From positions 1-12,598 of the forward strand of contig JAQTVU010000022.1 in assembly GCA_028706695.1 (NCBI GenBank): a stretch of DNA of 12,598 bases, read 5' to 3'. The position numbers and the translations under genes were made by a program. The notes beneath the pieces were generated by a model, which was given only the letters and a program-made list of their open reading frames with translations, was not told the DNA's origin and did no database searches. Positions 12,483-12,598 of the stretch are shown here, piece after piece. This DNA is from Mycobacterium sp. GTDB taxonomy: Bacteria; Actinomycetota; Actinomycetes; Mycobacteriales; Mycobacteriaceae. Each line of letters begins with the position of its first letter. Positions within the stretch are counted from its first letter, which is position 1.

Positions 12483-12598
12483 GGGCCGAAACGGTACTCT
12501 CCATGCCCGGTGTTGACTGCCCACGCATCGGAGAAACCCCGATCGGGCGTGACTGTTCCAGCGTCGCCTTGAGTTCGAAGGCCATCTTCTTCCCCGCA
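12469..12598 (-). CDS. C-terminal end of an upstream gene (position of Rv2186c)
   Basis: The last 42 codons of a minus-strand gene entering from the right edge. It reads AGKKMAFELKATLEQSRPIG and ends SARRRG before TAG (12471-12469). The first 20 codons have mostly G or C in third position, as expected of real coding DNA here; the last part, from GVSPMRG onward, is less typical. By synteny this should be the Rv2186c homologue, a conserved hypothetical protein, but I cannot confirm the match. The stop codon falls inside an 18-bp tandem duplication, and the C-terminal RRRG comes from it. It is likely the first visible gene of the operon with the SRPBCC and ATPase genes, 69 bp upstream. Confidence 0.55.
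   Translation of the reverse strand, partial: AGKKMAFELKATLEQSRPIGVSPMRGQSTPGMESTVSARRRG

Noticed and set aside
11581..12516. 311-codon plus-strand frame antisense to the ATPase and SRPBCC genes
   Set aside because: It runs across two well-supported minus-strand genes and their overlap, and shows no domain.
1..12598. tRNA, rRNA, CRISPR array, intact insertion sequence or attachment site
   Set aside because: No cloverleaf or rRNA sequence, no regularly spaced repeats, and no transposase or integrase motifs were recognised in reading the window.

Overview
The window is chromosomal DNA of a slow-growing Mycobacterium. It is very GC-rich, uses GTG and TTG starts freely, and its gene order and protein sequences follow the M. 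tuberculosis segment Rv2172c to Rv2186c. The AroG product is 462 residues, which I recall as the M. tuberculosis length, and most products align by eye with remembered M. tuberculosis proteins. It is not M. tuberculosis itself: the IS-type gene Rv2177c, which I recall between pknL and aroG there, is absent, and there is an extra stretch of about 620 bp before the Rv2183c homologue. A non-tuberculous species, for example of the M. avium group, is likely but not proven.

Layout. Left edge: the 5' end of an MTHFR-like gene (minus strand), then a 228-bp divergent control region. Next come idsA2 (prenyl diphosphate synthase) and mptA (alpha-1,6-mannosyltransferase of lipomannan/LAM), an operon on the plus strand. 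mptA converges on and overlaps a small winged-helix DNA-binding gene (Rv2175c type). That gene diverges from pknL, the Ser/Thr kinase known to phosphorylate it in M. tuberculosis. pknL converges on aroG (type II DAHP synthase), which is followed upstream on the same strand by the RNase AS gene (Rv2179c type) and a six-TM membrane protein (Rv2180c type). The membrane protein diverges from mptC (Rv2181, alpha-1,2-mannosyltransferase). mptC converges on a PlsC-type acyltransferase (Rv2182c type) across a perfect 13-bp inverted repeat. After a poorly coding stretch of about 620 bp comes a minus-strand operon: Rv2186c-like (partial), Rv2185c-like SRPBCC protein, Rv2184c-like ArsA/Get3-type ATPase, and Rv2183c-like Cys-motif protein, with 4- to 8-nt gene overlaps.

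How it works together. Much of the region serves the envelope: prenyl supply, two polyprenyl-phosphomannose-dependent mannosyltransferases for lipomannan/LAM, a phospholipid acyltransferase, and a kinase/regulator pair. aroG feeds aromatic biosynthesis and RNase AS degrades RNA.

I see no wholly new system. The most notable patterns are regulatory. Five genes have a TAnnnT -10 hexamer ending exactly 6 nt before the start codon, which is the signature of leaderless transcription. The kinase and its substrate are divergent with mirrored leaderless promoters. A terminator-like palindrome makes two convergent proteins end in the same residues. Two starts look non-canonical: an ATPase whose only in-frame start before its P-loop is CTG, and an idsA2 leader whose perfect Shine-Dalgarno faces an ACG. 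No tRNA, rRNA, CRISPR array or intact mobile element was seen.
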